Positions 25,577 to 39,288 of a stretch of DNA of 64,000 nucleotides are shown here, one piece after another. The position numbers were made by a program, and so were the translations under genes. Position 1 is the first letter of the stretch, and each line of letters opens with the position of its first letter. Where the stretch lies: positions 4,092,001 through 4,156,000 of the forward strand of contig NC_060020.1 in the NCBI RefSeq assembly GCF_021134715.1. Reading direction: 5' to 3'. The stretch comes from Daphnia pulex. Lineage: Eukaryota; Arthropoda; Branchiopoda; Diplostraca; Daphniidae. Below the pieces are notes generated by a model. It searched no databases. It had not been told where the DNA came from and saw only the letters and a list, made by a program, of their open reading frames with translations.

Positions 25577-26520
25577 TCACGTATGTGACCACACACCACC
25601 ACCACTTTACTCCTCTTCCCCCCACTACTCTATTACAACTACCACATTAAAGATAAAATGAGGAATTTTGAAAAGAAAAAAGCTAAAAAAGTATGTCTCG
25701 CCTTTTCATCGGGGCGAATCATGTCTCTTGTGTTTGTTTGTTTAATTGTTTAATTTTTTTTTTCCTTTCATTCTTCTTCTTTTGGTCTTGTTGTTCACCG
25801 GTCGACAGCCTTAATAACGAAGCCACGGGAAAAAAATACAGACTTGTCAAAGTTGATTCATGAAACAAAAAATTAAGAGAAAAGAAGCGAGATATTCAAG
25901 TCATTCGTCCTCCAGACCCGATTCCCTCTTTTATTTGTTTTGTCCTTCCAGACAAGATTAAACATCCAATTAAATTTTGATACGTGGGTTTCACAGAGGG
26001 CCTCCCTTGCCTGCCATTTACAAGTCATCCGTATCGGACACAACAATTGGTTGATTATTGAATTGTTTTTTTTTTCTTTTTTCGACCTTGCCTTGTCAAT
26101 GGAAAAATTGTTTTTCTCATTTTTTTTTCTGTTGTTTCCTCATTGGCGAGATGTGTAGCCATTTCCGGTTTGTGATGAATGCCAACTTTGAAGAAGAAGG
26201 AGAGAAGAAGAATGTGACGAGTTGAGTGAAAAGGGGGGGAGGGAGTTTGATCAAAAGAAATTGGAACGGCCATTCATCAAATTGGCCTTGTTGGATTCTT
26301 TTTCGTTCGTTCGTTCCCTTTTTGCTCTTTCGCGCCCGCACATACACACAACAACAACACTAGGAACTTCTTTTTCAATGGATTCTTGCCTCCTAGCTGC
26401 TACTACTCTCCTACCACTTGTATCGTTAGAGAATTTCACCGCTATACGATTCTTATTACAATCACCTCGGCTCCTCAAACATTTTTGTTTTGCGTTCTCT
26501 CCTCTTTTATTGATTATTAT

Positions 26521-26536
26521 TCTCTCTCTCTCTCTC
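26521..26536 (+). repeat. (TC)n microsatellite
   Basis: Eight TC dinucleotides in the bunched-COG3 interval. Confidence 0.85.
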
Positions 26537-27686
26537 TTTATCTGCCCCCACCTCTCCCCTTATATTTCTTGCATAAAAACTCTGTTGGAATTTTGTTGGA
26601 TATATTCTACTTGTGTATACGGCCGCGTGTCGGGTGCCTTCCATGTGCGAAAACATTACATAAAAGGTTGAAAACAACAAAGTCGTTTGCTGCGTTTCAT
26701 TTCTTTTCGCTCGATAATTCTATTTTGTTTTTCACAGATTCGAATAACGTCCTCGATATTATGTTGCAATCATCAATCAAGAGCCTTGGCGTGATGAGCT
26801 TTGGAGGTGTGTTGTATATCACAAATGATTTGAAACCAGTCATGTCTTCACGCGACTCGGCGGTTGCGGTTCGGATGTCGTAACACGCGCTACTCGTCGC
26901 TCACAACTTCCACTGGATTCTCTCACGTCCGCCGATGATGAGAGATAAAAGAGTCGGTTTTCGGTACCCAAGGCAAAGGAGATTGTATTCAAACTGTTCG
27001 TCCCTGTACATACTCCCTGAGCTCAGCGGATGTTACCGGAATCGAAAGATCTATGAATAGATTGAAGACAGGAAGCGAAACTTCCAAGGGGAAATCTTCT
27101 TCCTTTTTTTTCCCCCTCTCCATTGAAAATAAATAATAATAAAAAATAGAAACTGCTGCAAAGATGAAAAAGGCACTTGCCGTGACCGTCTAAAAATGGA
27201 TACTTACTTTTAATTTAGGTGTCATTGAATTCGGTTTCGCGGACAACCATTCATCGCTCTGATAATTTTACGGGGAAGCTTCCGGGGACGACAAATTGAC
27301 AATTTTTTTTTTTTATTTTTAAATCTTGTTAACGATGTACACGGCAATAAAAAAGTGTAGTAAACAAAAAAGATGATCTGGCGTCCGGCACAAGCGCCTT
27401 GGCGTGCGAACAAAGCGGATGTTTTCGTCCTTTCGACGCATCTTATTATTGCTTTTTGTTTCAATGCAATGCAGTAAGACAAGGAATGAAGAAAGAGAAA
27501 TGAGAAGGATTCTCTTACGCGTAACCAGAACCGCAATTTCCGACTCCACAAGTCACAAGAACCCACAACATTTTCAGCACCGGCATGTCTCTGCGCCCAT
27601 GACGTTTACGAACGCACCCTACCGGCTCTTGTTGACGTCTGCAAAAATTTTGACACGAGAACAAAAAATAAACTTCACGAATCACA

Positions 27687-30600
27687 ATGGAGACGGAAGA
27701 ACGCGAAGTTTGGGAAAATCTGGCAGAATGGGACAATTTGGAAAATCCATTGGCACCACTTACAGAAGAGCAGCAGAAAACGATTATCGAATTGGCGGCC
27801 TTGTGCGATCATAAGCTAACCGCCCAAGATGTAAGTCTTTTACAATTTCCCCATGCCGTTTTATTCAACGTATTTCATGTCACCAATGTATCATAACACA
27901 GGAAATAACAGAGACGAAAGCCCCTACCCCTCTATATGTTAAAGATAAGAAACATAGTGACACTACGATTCTGGATAGCTTTGCCTCTTTGAAGAGCGGT
28001 GAAAAGACTATTGATTCATCACAACAGGTTATTAGTTAATGAAGTTGTCGTAGCTAAGTTCTGTGGTTAATGTTAGTTTTACTTTCAGTTTTACCAATGG
28101 TACTCTGAACTGGAGTGGGAAATGCTGCAGGAGGAAGATGCAGAGTATCGAGCTTACTTAGCCCAGTTGGAGAAACATCAAGGAGATTGTCAAGAATTAT
28201 TGAGTCAAGTGACAGGAACACTAGACAAACTGTCCAAACTCAACAGTCAGTATGGCTTTGTCTCAAATAAAACCACCTCCTTGCATGAAGCATGTGAGCA
28301 AATGCTAATAGACCAGACCAAGCTGTCAAACCTGGCTGACGAGTTGGAGAATAAAGTTTCATACTTCCTTGAGTATGAAAAAATACAATCCCAACTTAGC
28401 TCACCTACTCTGTCCGTTCATGGGGAACTTTTTCGCAACATTTTGGATCGCCTTGATAAATGCATCGACTACATGCAATCTCACGTAAGCAACATCCGAT
28501 CGCGGTGTCATTTCTTCGCCATTTATACTCAATCACGTTTTCTACAGCCTCAATACAGGGAATCGTCGACTTACGTAACCAAATACAGGGTTTGCCTTAA
28601 CACTGCTTTGTCATCTGTACGAGGTTGGGTTCTGCAAGCCCTGGAGCAGTGTGTGCAACAAGCAAAAAAGTCGGACGGCAGTACTCCAACAACAGGTATA
28701 AAGTACCAAGCTGACCCCCTTAACCGTTCCTGACTTGCTCGTCTTTCTCGAATGCAGGTGAAAGTTACGCATTTACTTTGTTGTACGGTAAATTCCGACT
28801 ACATGCCGATAAGATGAAACAGCTTATGACCGATATCGAACAGCGCCATGAAAAAGGACCTGAGTAGGTTTCGCATACATATTTCATTCCAGAAACTTGA
28901 GAACAGGCATTCTGGAGCATCCATTTTCTTTCTTCTTTCTTTGATAAAGATACGAGCAATTGTTAAGTGATTGTCATGCGGCGTACTTCAACCAGCGCTT
29001 GTTGTTGTTGCGACCCAGCGTCGTGGCCTCTCTAACGGACCTTTCAACCACCTACCTGCGCGACCACTGCGCCCTAACTCGCTGTTCATGCACGTTTCTC
29101 TTGCGTATATGCCATGACGAATGGCAACTTTATCACCAGTTTTTCGGCCTACAATCCCCATTACTTGAGTAAGCACCGTTCCGCTACGAGTTGATTGAAG
29201 CGTGAACGTTTCCTTTTCTTTTTATTAATTGATTTTCACTCATTCTCTAGTGATTATATGGACCAGCTGTGTGCACTGTTGTACGACCTCCTCCGCCCGC
29301 ACATTATTCATTCTAATCACTTGGAAACTTTGGCTGAGCTTTGTTTTATTCTTCGCGTGGAAATGATTGACGAACACATCAACAACAACCGTAAATGATG
29401 TCATGGCACCCTTATGGCACTAAACCGGTTTTTCATTCATTTATTTTTTTCTTTCTTTCAACTTTTCTAGCCGAACAACTCGCTGCGTTTCACCGCACCG
29501 TTTTGCAACTCCTTTCTGATGTGCAAGAGAGGTTGGTTTATCGGGCCCACATCTACGTTCAAAATGATATCATCGGATACAAGCCCGTTTCCGGAGATTT
29601 GGCGTACCCGGAGAAATTGGAAATGATGGAGGTAATGCATATACTAGATATCATGTGTAGCCTCGAATTCAATTCTGATATCGTTATTTTCCCATTGACA
29701 TTGCCGTTTTCGGCTTTACATAGAGTATCGCGGAAGGACTGCAAAATCAGGCTTCACAAAGTCTCGGGCGCTCCGTTTCCGTCTCGTCTATCTCGTCCCA
29801 GGATACAGTTCGTTCCCACACTGGAAGTAATGCTACACGACAAATTTATTCCCAACCACGTAGTAACCCCAATGACGCGTACCGGATGATTATTGTGATT
29901 TATTTTTGCCTCACCCCTCTGGGCTTTGTATCCGCGAAACGATGCCGATGATTCAGCCCACCACCCCCATAGCTGGCCTTGGCCGATTTTTGCGACTCCC
30001 GAGTCTAGACTCTCGGGTTTCGTGTTTTCCTTTTCCCTTTTCGATTGTGGTTTCACCTTGCTCAAATGCTCACGCCTTTATGATCTCATCGACACCTCAA
30101 GATCAATTGCTTTTATTCCTAGTTTAACAGATATAAATTCTCATTATAATTTACTCTTTTTGTTCTTTTCAGATTCGCCGGCCGATTTGCACGGCATGTG
30201 GTATCCCCCTTTGAGGAGAGCCTTGTTGTGCCTATCCAAACTTTACCGCTCTGTCGATCGTTCGACATTCCAAGGTCTTTCCCAGGTAAAGTTGAAAATT
30301 TAAGTAATTCAAAAACTTCTGGATTTATTGTTACGTTTCCTGTGCATGCTAAAAGGAAGTTTTAGCGGCGGCTTGTGCGGCCTTGGCAAATGCTGCGTCC
30401 CAGATTATGACAAACAAAACCACCCTAGACGCCCATTTGTTCCACATCAAACATCTCCTAATCCTTCGTGAGCAGGTGATAACCCTGTCATATTTCCTTA
30501 TTTAAAAGCGCTCGTCATGATTGATCATTCTCTTGTTGATTGTCAGATCGCTCCTTTTCAAGTCGACTTTGCTGTCAAAGAAATGAGTCTGGATTTCAGT

Positions 30601-31581
30601 TCTGTGAAAACTGCCGGTAAGATATTTTTACTTTGCGAAAAAGAATTAAAACAGCCATGAATTAGCACAGCTGTGTTTGTTGCCTTTAGCGTTGGGATTG
30701 TTCCAGAAGAAAGGCCGACTATTTTCGCTCTCAGCTAGCAATGCGTTGCTTGAGTTTCTTCTTGAAGGAGCCCCGCAAGTCAGGGAACATTTGAAGGGTA
30801 TCATAGTTAATGTGCCTCTAATACGTTCGCCATTGATAACATTATCGGACATTTATTCGCAGATTCTAGGCGCTTGGCCGACCGCCAACTCAAGTCGACA
30901 TGTGAAGCTTTTATCGATTATTGCGGCGACTTTTTGATCGGACCTATTCGTGTTTACCTTGCGAAAGTAATAGAAATTCATCTCCTTTCTTCTTTTCCTA
31001 TTTCTAAATTTTGTAAATATTTTCAACAGATGACGGCTTATTTGAAAAATAATGCTGCCGACTTGTCTGGGCTAACGAAACAATCATTTGCGCAACCTGA
31101 TGTTGTGCAAAATTACTCTAGCGAATCGCAAAAGTATCTCCGGACTCGTTTGCCCGTCGTTCAACGAAGCTTGCAACTTTACTTGGCCAATAGAGAAACC
31201 GAATTTATCTTGTTCAGGTATGAATTTCGATCAAATTTTCCTTGTTCGTCACACGTCAAACCTCGTGCCTTTCTTTCCTCGTGTCACAGACCTGTTAAGA
31301 ATTTAATAGTCGCTAGCTATCAACAACTGCACCAAATCCTGATAACGCATTACAGCGAAGAAGAGCAAGGATTGATCGCAGCTCCTTCGCCGGAGCACAT
31401 ATCGATTCTACTTTCGGCTATGCTATTAAAGAGACCCGAGTCTGTGTTCACAGACATAGAGAAGTTCGACTGTCTTAAATTCGTTTCACAAATGAAAGAA
31501 TTACTAATGCTTGCTTTTACTCGTTATAGGATACCGGACTCTCCAAGTCCAGCTCAAGAGCTAAAAAATGACATTTCATAG
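27687..31581 (+). CDS. COG3: Conserved oligomeric Golgi complex subunit 3
   Basis: Sixteen exons: 27687-27830, 27902-28027, 28089-28484, 28548-28695, 28758-28863, 28950-29168, 29251-29390, 29471-29631, 29724 to about 29826 or 29862, 30173-30285, 30356-30475, 30547-30616, 30690-30797, 30863-30966, 31030-31217, 31290-31581; 845-857 aa (human about 828). The Sec34-like N-terminus contains [20 protein letters not shown] and the coiled [12 protein letters not shown] region. The C-terminal half contains [30 protein letters not shown] and [20 protein letters not shown]3 is a lobe-A subunit of the tethering complex for retrograde intra-Golgi vesicles. The exon 9 donor is unresolved between two phase-1 GT sites. 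Exon 14 starts at 30863, not at the nearer AG (30870), because that restores [12 protein letters not shown]. Confidence 0.94.
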
Positions 31582-31841
31582 TTATCCCGAATTATTATAG
31601 AGAGAAAGCTGATTAATCCCTATATTTCCAATACATTTATGCGCGTGTTGAACGAAGATAGGTATGGTATCTAAGTGTATTAATCTGAACAGTACAATCA
31701 TTAGGTTCAGCTGGGTTCTTAATTGTCAAGTTTGCAGAAACAAGAAGTTTTGACACTAAAACACAAACACTTTAAACGAAACATTAATTTTAAGCTTGGT
31801 TAGAATTGACTTAAATCGGTGAGATATCTTCGAGATTACCA
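31582..31841. other. Convergent 3' ends of COG3 and Drosha
   Basis: A 260-bp AT-rich gap between two tail-to-tail genes, so both 3'UTRs must be short or overlap in antisense. I see no canonical AATAAA on the plus strand here. Confidence 0.6.
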
Positions 31842-32268
31842 TTACAAAGTTTTATCCTCGATATCACTTTGTCCAGAAGAACTCAGTTCTCCACTGCTCT
31901 TCCGAGCGCGAATTTTCCGGACAACATCTAAATTATTAGATCTCCCACCAGTTTGAATACTGGAGCAGATGTTAGCAACAGTGTTTTCAGGCACAGCAGC
32001 AACAAAACTGCCGCTTCTATTACTTGTGTTGCTGGCACTATTGCTTGTGCTGTTGCTTCGGCTCCTACTTGGACTTGGACTGTAACTTCTCCTTCTCCTT
32101 GAACTGTAACTTCCATTTCTCCTTGGACTGTAACTTCCATTTCTCCTTGAACTGCGACTACGACTTCTCACAGGACTGCGGCTTCGGGTTCTCCTAGGAC
32201 TGCGACTACGGCTTCTTGAACTGCTGCTTCGGCTCCTTCGATTGCTTCGACTCCTTGAATCTTTGGAA
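31842..32268 (-). other. drosha: Arg/Ser-rich C-terminal tail exon of Drosha
   Basis: This exon encodes roughly residues 1187-1328. It begins HSKDSRSRSNRRSRSSSSRS, passes through imperfect RRNGSYSPRRNGSYSSRRR repeats and a Ser/Asn-rich stretch, and ends SSSGQSDIEDKTL. RS regions are phosphorylated by SR-type kinases and act in nuclear localisation. In human Drosha the RS-rich region lies near the N-terminus, before the catalytic core. Confidence 0.85.
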
Positions 32269-35200
32269 CTACGGGAATAATAATTTACTATTAGAACAAT
32301 AGCTACAAAACATTGGCTGATTCGTCTCAGTTGTTTTCATCGATCACTCAAACAATTTTTAAATACTAAAAAATATTAGACTTACTGCATTGTATCTCGT
32401 TTGCTGGAACTCGATCTACGTAGATACCAATCGGGATGATAAGTATCACTTGAAGTCGATGCACCACCTTCTTTCTCTTCAAATTTAATTGCTCCGTTCC
32501 CTTCAACATGAGGATACCCAGAGCCCGTTTTTCGATTTGGCATAGTAACACTAGTGTTGGCAATCACTTTTTTCTGGTGATTCAATTGCGGAAAGAGATC
32601 TTTAGACTTTTCTAAGGCTTCTTTAGCTGCGTTCATTTCAGCTTGTTGAATGCTATGCCCAGAAGCACTGGCTAAACGAATTCCACGAAAATAAACAGCA
32701 ACAGAATAAACGCGCGTATTGGTTGGGCCTTTGCACTCGATCACTTTGTACACGGGAATATCCGGTTCTCCGCCATCCATTGTACGTAACGTAAGGCAGC
32801 ATTGTTGAAGCTTGGATTTGGGATCATTCCAGTCTTGATGAAGGATAAAGTCTTGCAGGCGAGGAAAGAAACACACCTGGCAAAATGTTTGACAGTCTTC
32901 CAATCCTTTATCGACGTACAGTGCACCTAAAAAGGCTTCTAGAAGATCAGCTCTGTCTTTTGTCTTCAATTCCGCTTTAGGGCTCGAATAAAGGGCGTAA
33001 TTGGTCATTCCTAAATCATCACACACAACTGCCTGGGTCCGGTTGTTGACGAGGGAACTTCGCAGCAAAGACAAATGCCCCTCGTGATGCTCCGGAAAGA
33101 ATTTGTATAGATACTCGGATGCTATCAGCTGAAGAACTGTGTCACCAAGAAACTCCAAACGCTGATTAGATCCCAAAGTTAAATTATTAAAACCAATACT
33201 GCGGTCAGTGAAAGCTCGGGCAAGAAGTCGAATATGGGTAAACTTGATTCCAATCGACTCTTCAAATTCAACCATCTTTTGCAAAAGAGGAAAAGATGCG
33301 ATCCATTTACGATCACCGCCCAATTCTTGTTCTTGCAATGGATGGGGTGGATAATTGACCCACACGTCCAAAAGGTCTTTTTCGTTCATAAAGAGTGTGT
33401 TGGAAAAAACCCCATCAGCCACATTTATTCCACCATCCAAGAAGAGTGCTCCCATCAGTGCTTCAAAACAGTTGGCCATCTGTTCAATCAAGAAATAAAG
33501 ACACTAATTAGTATGCCGATGTGAGAAATAAAAACCAAAAAAAGGGAGGGATGAGGAAAAAAATAAATATTTTAAGACACCATGTGTCTCCGATCTCGAC
33601 AAAAATATCCAGTAAATAAATTCCACTGCGTGATTTCCATACCGCATGTCGCAATTCCAGGTCGTGGCACAGATCCGATCCATGAGCGTATAACATAAAC
33701 TGGTCAAGTTGAAGGTTTTTGGCTAATTGGGCAAGATGTTGATTCTGGACAATTGCAGCTCGGTAGGTTGCCAAACCACCCTCCTCCAAATCAGGAAACA
33801 TGTGATACAGATGGATGGAAGCCAAAAACTCAACTACAGCATCACCCAAGAATTCCAGTCGCTCATTGTGAGTGATACTAGATTCTGTCTCCTGCTTCTT
33901 GCCAAGGCTGTTAACGAAATCAAATTTAGTTACAGAGATGAATGGAAAGCATTTAAAACTGTTAACATCTCATACCGGGACATGATGTTGATTAATGTGT
34001 TGATTCCTCGTTTTCGTGTGTTCATGTAGTGAATGCGTCTATCACCATATTCCGGCTGACGTATTCCACAATTGGTTAAAGAGTTGCGGGCATGGTCCGG
34101 GTTAGTTCCAAAATTTTCACGATACGAAGGATGGGTAAGAGCCAATTGAAGCAAATATCGATTCTTGAAACGATATTTGATCCTGTCTTCCAGAACATCG
34201 AGTGACTTGTGGAAGCGTAAGTGCGTAATCAGCACTGGGAGTAACATTCTAAAGGAATAGGTAAAAAATAAAAATACATATAAATAAAGAGTTAAAAAGT
34301 AAGTGGAGAATTTGTTCTACCCGTGTTGGACGACATCACACATAATTCCGGTTCGGTAAAATCCTTCACTAGAAACAGCGACCGTTACATCGCGCTTCAT
34401 ATTATTCTGGAGTCGCATTTCCTGGAGTCTGTTCTCCTTTGCCTCTAATTTGCGCTTGTCTTCAAATGACGGCTTCGGCATATTGGCTAGCAGGTGGCGA
34501 AATTTAACGTAGTCTCGCCATGCTTTTTGATACTCGGGATTGCCTGCGTAGCTGAGTTGAGGTGGCCTTATGCCAAAATGGACAATCTCCGGGTAGCTGA
34601 TGACATCCATCCGGAGTTGGTCGCGATCAAGCTGGTCAACCCTGAGGGAACACGGCTTGGAACCTGGCTTCGTGACAATCATTCCTTTTGTAAAATCAGC
34701 CATATTCTGCCAATCATGCTAGAAACCGTAAAAAATAGGAAACAGTTAGAACATTTATTTCAACCAATGTAAAAATGTCAACACACAAAACTAGGGCAGT
34801 ATAAAACCGTACCTGGGGTAGTTTAAGTTGATAACCCAATTCTGTTTCGTCAATCACTGGAACGTTCTGTTGGATTAGATACTGTAGCACTTGGTTCATC
34901 GACAACATCTCTTTGCCGTGGTCAGGTAAGTCTCTCACAAAACGCGGTAGGATATGAAATTGCGGACAACCGTTCGTATCTCCAGCTGCATGGAGGTTAA
35001 AGTCGACCAACTCAAGTAACTCGTGGAATAGATAGTGACTAAACAATTCAAGTTCTTGAATTGTAAAGTTATCGGGAACTTTTTCTTCAATGTAGACGAT
35101 TCTATACCGAAAATTAAATATTACCATGATGTCTGTTGGATCGAAATGAAAAATATGGGACACTTACGTATATTCAATGTTGAATCGAATGACTTTGCAG

Positions 35201-36477
35201 GTAGGCACTTTATCTAGTGGGTAGTGAGACAAAAGCGAGAAACCTTCAAAAATGAACTCGTGTCCATCATGATGAATAACGGTCGGTCTCTTTAAGAGAA
35301 AATTTGTCGGTGGGGAAATGGTCACTCGGTAGTGATGCAAAATGTCACCGTTGTTAGAATTCCGGTCACATATCATAGACGATTTTTCTCCTGCGTAGAT
35401 ACCATGTCGAATACCAGTCCGACGTGCTTTGAAACTACAGAGAAACAAGATTTTTATTTTATTATGAAAATAAATAGAAATAAAATGGAAATGTTTTCTT
35501 TACCTGCAGCGGCACAAAGGACCGTCATTCATTTCTCCTGGATCATTGAACCACAGTTCAGGGTGAAGTCTTGACGGATGTTGTTTCTTTCGTTCCAGTT
35601 CTTGAAGAACTAGATCAACTTCGTCTTCCTCCTCTGAAGAAGAATCAGAAGTACTTGAATCGGACTCGCAAGTCTTTTTGGATTTATCCTTGCAAGAACC
35701 GCCACACTGCGTACTGTGTCTCCTTGTTTTACGGGGAGGGTAATCAAATTTGGGCTGCATTGTACGAGCTTTGTCGCCACGCTCTAGCAGCTTAATGCGA
35801 AATTGATCAATAGTAGCTTTCAATTTGTCGGTGCCACGCATCAATTTAGGATTGTCCAGATCCCGAGCATAGAACAGATCTGCAGGCGCACAACGAGTCC
35901 ATGTTTTCTTCTCATTTTCAATAATTTCTTCAGGAGTTAGGCTAGAATATTCGTCCGGTGGGGTGATAGGTTCATCCTCATGAGCAGAATGTTGATGTGA
36001 CTTCTTATACTCTGTTCTTGTAGAAGATGAAGAACTGGAGTGAGGCTTTTGGCTTGATTTAATAGGTAAAGGTCTTTTCGATGTGGAATTATGACTTGAA
36101 TATGATCCTGAAACTTTATTAGTTTGTGGGTGAGTGTTACTTGTGGGCATAGAACTGCAAGCTGATGGACGTTGCTGGGCTGAGAGATACGGGGCAGCCT
36201 GGGGATACTGATTCAATGGAGGATAGTTTGGCACAAAAGAATGGGAAATTGCTGGTGGGTAACTTGTTTGTTGTGCATGTGGGCCAATTGCAAATGGTTG
36301 TGGTGGTGGTGGTGGGTATATCCCATAAGGTATAGGGGGTGGAAAATTCATTTCATGGAATGGGGGAGGAGGAAAACTATATTGCATTGCATGAGGGAAA
36401 TTGTTGGGCTGAGGCTGAGCATATTGGTATCCATAATACAATGGAAACGGTGGTTGCTGGTTATTGTGACCATCCAT
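31842..36477 (-). CDS. drosha: Drosha, nuclear RNase III of the Microprocessor
   Basis: Eight exons, in order of the minus strand: 35504-36477, 35168-35434, 34813-35101, 34321-34718, 33976-34248, 33643-33907, 32386-33479, 31842-32268; 1328 aa. The Pro-rich N-terminus (runs of PPPP) and a Ser/acidic stretch are followed by the central domain (CRC...KARRTGIRHGIY zinc-site segment, PTVIHHDGHEFIFEGFSLL, PRFVRDLPDHGKEMLSM). RNase IIIa (NERLEFLGDAVVEFL) and IIIb (NQRLEFLGDTVLQLI...ADLLEAFLGALYVD) carry the catalytic Glu/Asp signature. A dsRNA-binding domain (DPKSKLQQCCLTLRT...) comes next. With DGCR8/Pasha it cuts pri-miRNAs in the nucleus. Unusually, the last exon adds about 140 residues rich in Arg-Ser (SRSRSPRRTRSRSPVRSRSR). 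The exon joins in frame (ATG CA|T TCC) with consensus splice sites. Confidence 0.96.
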
Positions 36478-39288
36478 CTATAAGAAGAAAGAAGGGCATT
36501 CAAAATCAAATAAAAAATAACATTGATTGCTGAAAACTCACATTAAAAATCTTTTTGTTTTGTTGGTCAAACAACAATGAGACTGTCACGTTTGTTGGGT
36601 CTGACAACCCCTGACAACCTTTACAAAGTAAAAGCTGGATGTAAGTTAGCGAGAATTTCTACAGGCTTCATTTCTAAAACATCGACGTATTATTAATAGG
36701 ATTAATAGGAGAATCGAAACAAATTGCTGATTCTGTTGGACTTCTTGAATTCTAGCTTTTGTACCGTTAGCTTGTATACCGAGTTAAGTTAATACTAGGT
36801 GACACACGTTGAAAGAAAAAAAAACATTCAAGAAATGTGTTTCACAAATTTAGAAAATGAGGCCGGTTAACTTACTCCAAATTCCGCCTCGACTTTCGCT
36901 GAGATACAATTAAAGGCCCTAACACTGATCCACAACTCCTAAGAGTACAGACATACAGCGCTCCTTGTGGTGTGTCTGAATACTACAGTGAGGCTGTGTG
37001 AGCTAAATTGAAAGAAAGAGTGAAAGACCCATCAACAATCGAGCGTGAGGCTATTCTTTTTAATACTATTTTAAATCCTAAGAAAACTCAAAGGTCAGTT
37101 ATGTTACGCTCGTTTATTTAAAAAAAAGGTTGCGCCATAGTACCAAATTTCCTCACAAGCAAATTGCACTTATTTGTCGTTGGTCGTTTAATTAAGATTA
37201 AGATTACCTATAACGCTCCAGAACATATAGTAGTCGTAATTACACTTGTTTTTTTTTAGGGGAATCCCTTGATAATTCGATATGTTATTGCCTTATTGGT
37301 CATCAGTGCGCTCATGTGCGTTTGCAACTGATCGCTGATATACAGTAACTATATTATATTTCTTCATCATATTGATTATTGGAATTCTCTGTCGCGAGTG
37401 TCTCTTGTAGTTTCATCAACTGGATGATCAAATTTCACATGCTCTGCTCAGACGGAAGCGGACGGAAGCATTATCTAAAATCGTCATTTCCCTTTGATCC
37501 AATAGACATCGATCCAATAGGAACCATGCGTTTCGATTATATTGACTGAATGTATTGTCCTTTGCTCTCGTCGATCTCCCAATCGATGATGCTGTATCAT
37601 TCATGTATTGTTTAGACTCAATGTATGTAGAATGGATAGTATTGGGGACACACTCTCCTCCAAACTATTGGTATTGTACGAACTTGCCGCACGCCATCGA
37701 TTTTGCAAACCCAAGATCAAAAGTTGAGGGTGATGAAGCAAAATAAGGCCAGCTCTTCTCGGTCCTTATCCGACCACACTGAGTTGTATTGATTGCTTGG
37801 GAGAAGGCAAGTATCTTTTTTTTCTAGAAACGTCCAACTTTTTAAGCAAACAAGGATTTGTGTAAAGTTGCTAAGGACGACGTTCACAGCAAGATAAGGG
37901 AAATATGGCGTCGGAATCGACCTCTCCTTGCAAAGAAACCATTTTGATTTTTTTGTTACCAAACTTCTCATTTGAGTCATTTCTATCTAGAGCAATTAGC
38001 TTAATGGTATACCTCATTAATTACCTACAATTAATTTCTAGACACTAATCTTCTTGTGATGCAAACTGGGAAATTGCTAATATCTCACGTTAACATCGCC
38101 ATTTTCCAGGAAATCTACTGAGATGCATGTAAACCATATCAAATCATTTTAAAAGGATGGTGGCGACTGGTGGCCACTTTATCACATTTGAAAGAAGAAT
38201 TCTTTATTTTTTATCTTCCCCTAGGGTGAGTCGTGTTCAAACAATTATTCCAACAGTGTTCTCCCATTCATTGTGAGTACAGTGACAGGAATAATGTCCC
38301 TCGAGCGATATACCATGAAGATAAGCGAAGCTAGTATTCGGAAAACGTATATACTTAATATCTGCATTGTCACATAACTGTGAAATATTGTCGGTCAACT
38401 CTTTTAAATTTTAAGTAGTTTACTGAAATCAATCTTAATATTTTTTCGTTCAACAACTTGATTATGCAGTGAATAAAGCCTTACTACGCTCCACTAATCC
38501 TGTTGGAATAGCGTGAGATATTTTGCTGAGAGATGAATTTGGTGAAGCGGTGCAAATTTTTTGAAAAAGCTTTTAGAATAAACCCCCAAAATTCCGTTCG
38601 TCTTTCTCCTTTAATGCTCTAAGGAATAAGTGAACTTGATTGTTGAATAGATGCGCGCGCGCTGCTGTGTTGTGCAACTAGAATTTCCAGCTTCTTTTTC
38701 GCATGACAGATTATTTCCATGAATTCTGAAACTGAAAATGCCCCGCTCCCGCTCCGCTCTGCCCGCCCCAGTCACAGTCCGTCAGGCCACTAAGCCAGAT
38801 GAGAAGAGAGTTCGCCGTCTCCTCTGAAAATCCACTCGCATAAACGTCAAAGCAATTACAAAGGAGAAGGAAGGTTGCTGTGATTTCTTCAGCAGGTGAC
38901 AATTAGCCAACAATTTGTGATAGTTATATTTCGTTGGGAAGCCACTACGTTTCTGCTGGATTTGACGTCTTTGAGGAAAATGTGAGTGGAATATTTCTGT
39001 TATCTCGTTCAGAACACGTCATTATGCTATCGTCACGATATTGAGATTAGTTCGAGGTTTTATGGTGATGCATTAAGGCCGGCTCTTTCTTCTTTAATCG
39101 AGTGAAACATTCCTTTGTAAGTTAGCAGCTTGGGCGGCTACCAAAATATTATTCCTCGTAGAATTTTAATTTCACAACATTTTTTCTTATTAGAGTTGTA
39201 AAATGGAGTTTTATAACTTATTGTTTTGATTTTTTTGTACATTTCAGTGTTGTTCTAAGTGAAACACAACAAATAAATCTGCTTGGAA
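36478..39288. other. Divergent promoter region of Drosha and Abp1
   Basis: The 2.8-kb gap between divergent genes has no supported exon apart from presumed leader sequence. A 5'UTR intron of the Abp1 gene is likely: donor AAAAT|gtgagt at 38981/38982 and acceptor ATTTCAG at 39241-39247. Small open frames (37555-37746, 37717-37980, 38711-38902) look random. Confidence 0.5.

Larger units (their letters stand above)
24599..27686. other. Bunched 3'UTR and COG3 promoter
   Basis: Low-complexity, T/C-rich sequence with a 16-base C run (about 24622-24637), a CT microsatellite (26521-26536) and no credible exon. Poly(A)-like AATAAA signals cluster near 27127-27140, so the bunched 3'UTR may extend about 2.5 kb. 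Two Pumilio-type elements lie at 25569-25576 and 27005-27012. The final 500 bp is the likely COG3 promoter and leader. Confidence 0.45.

Noticed and set aside
30871-30966. COG3 exon 14 starting after the nearer AG at 30869-30870
   Set aside because: Gives a frame that loses the conserved DRQLKSTCE segment; the upstream acceptor at 30861-30862 keeps it.
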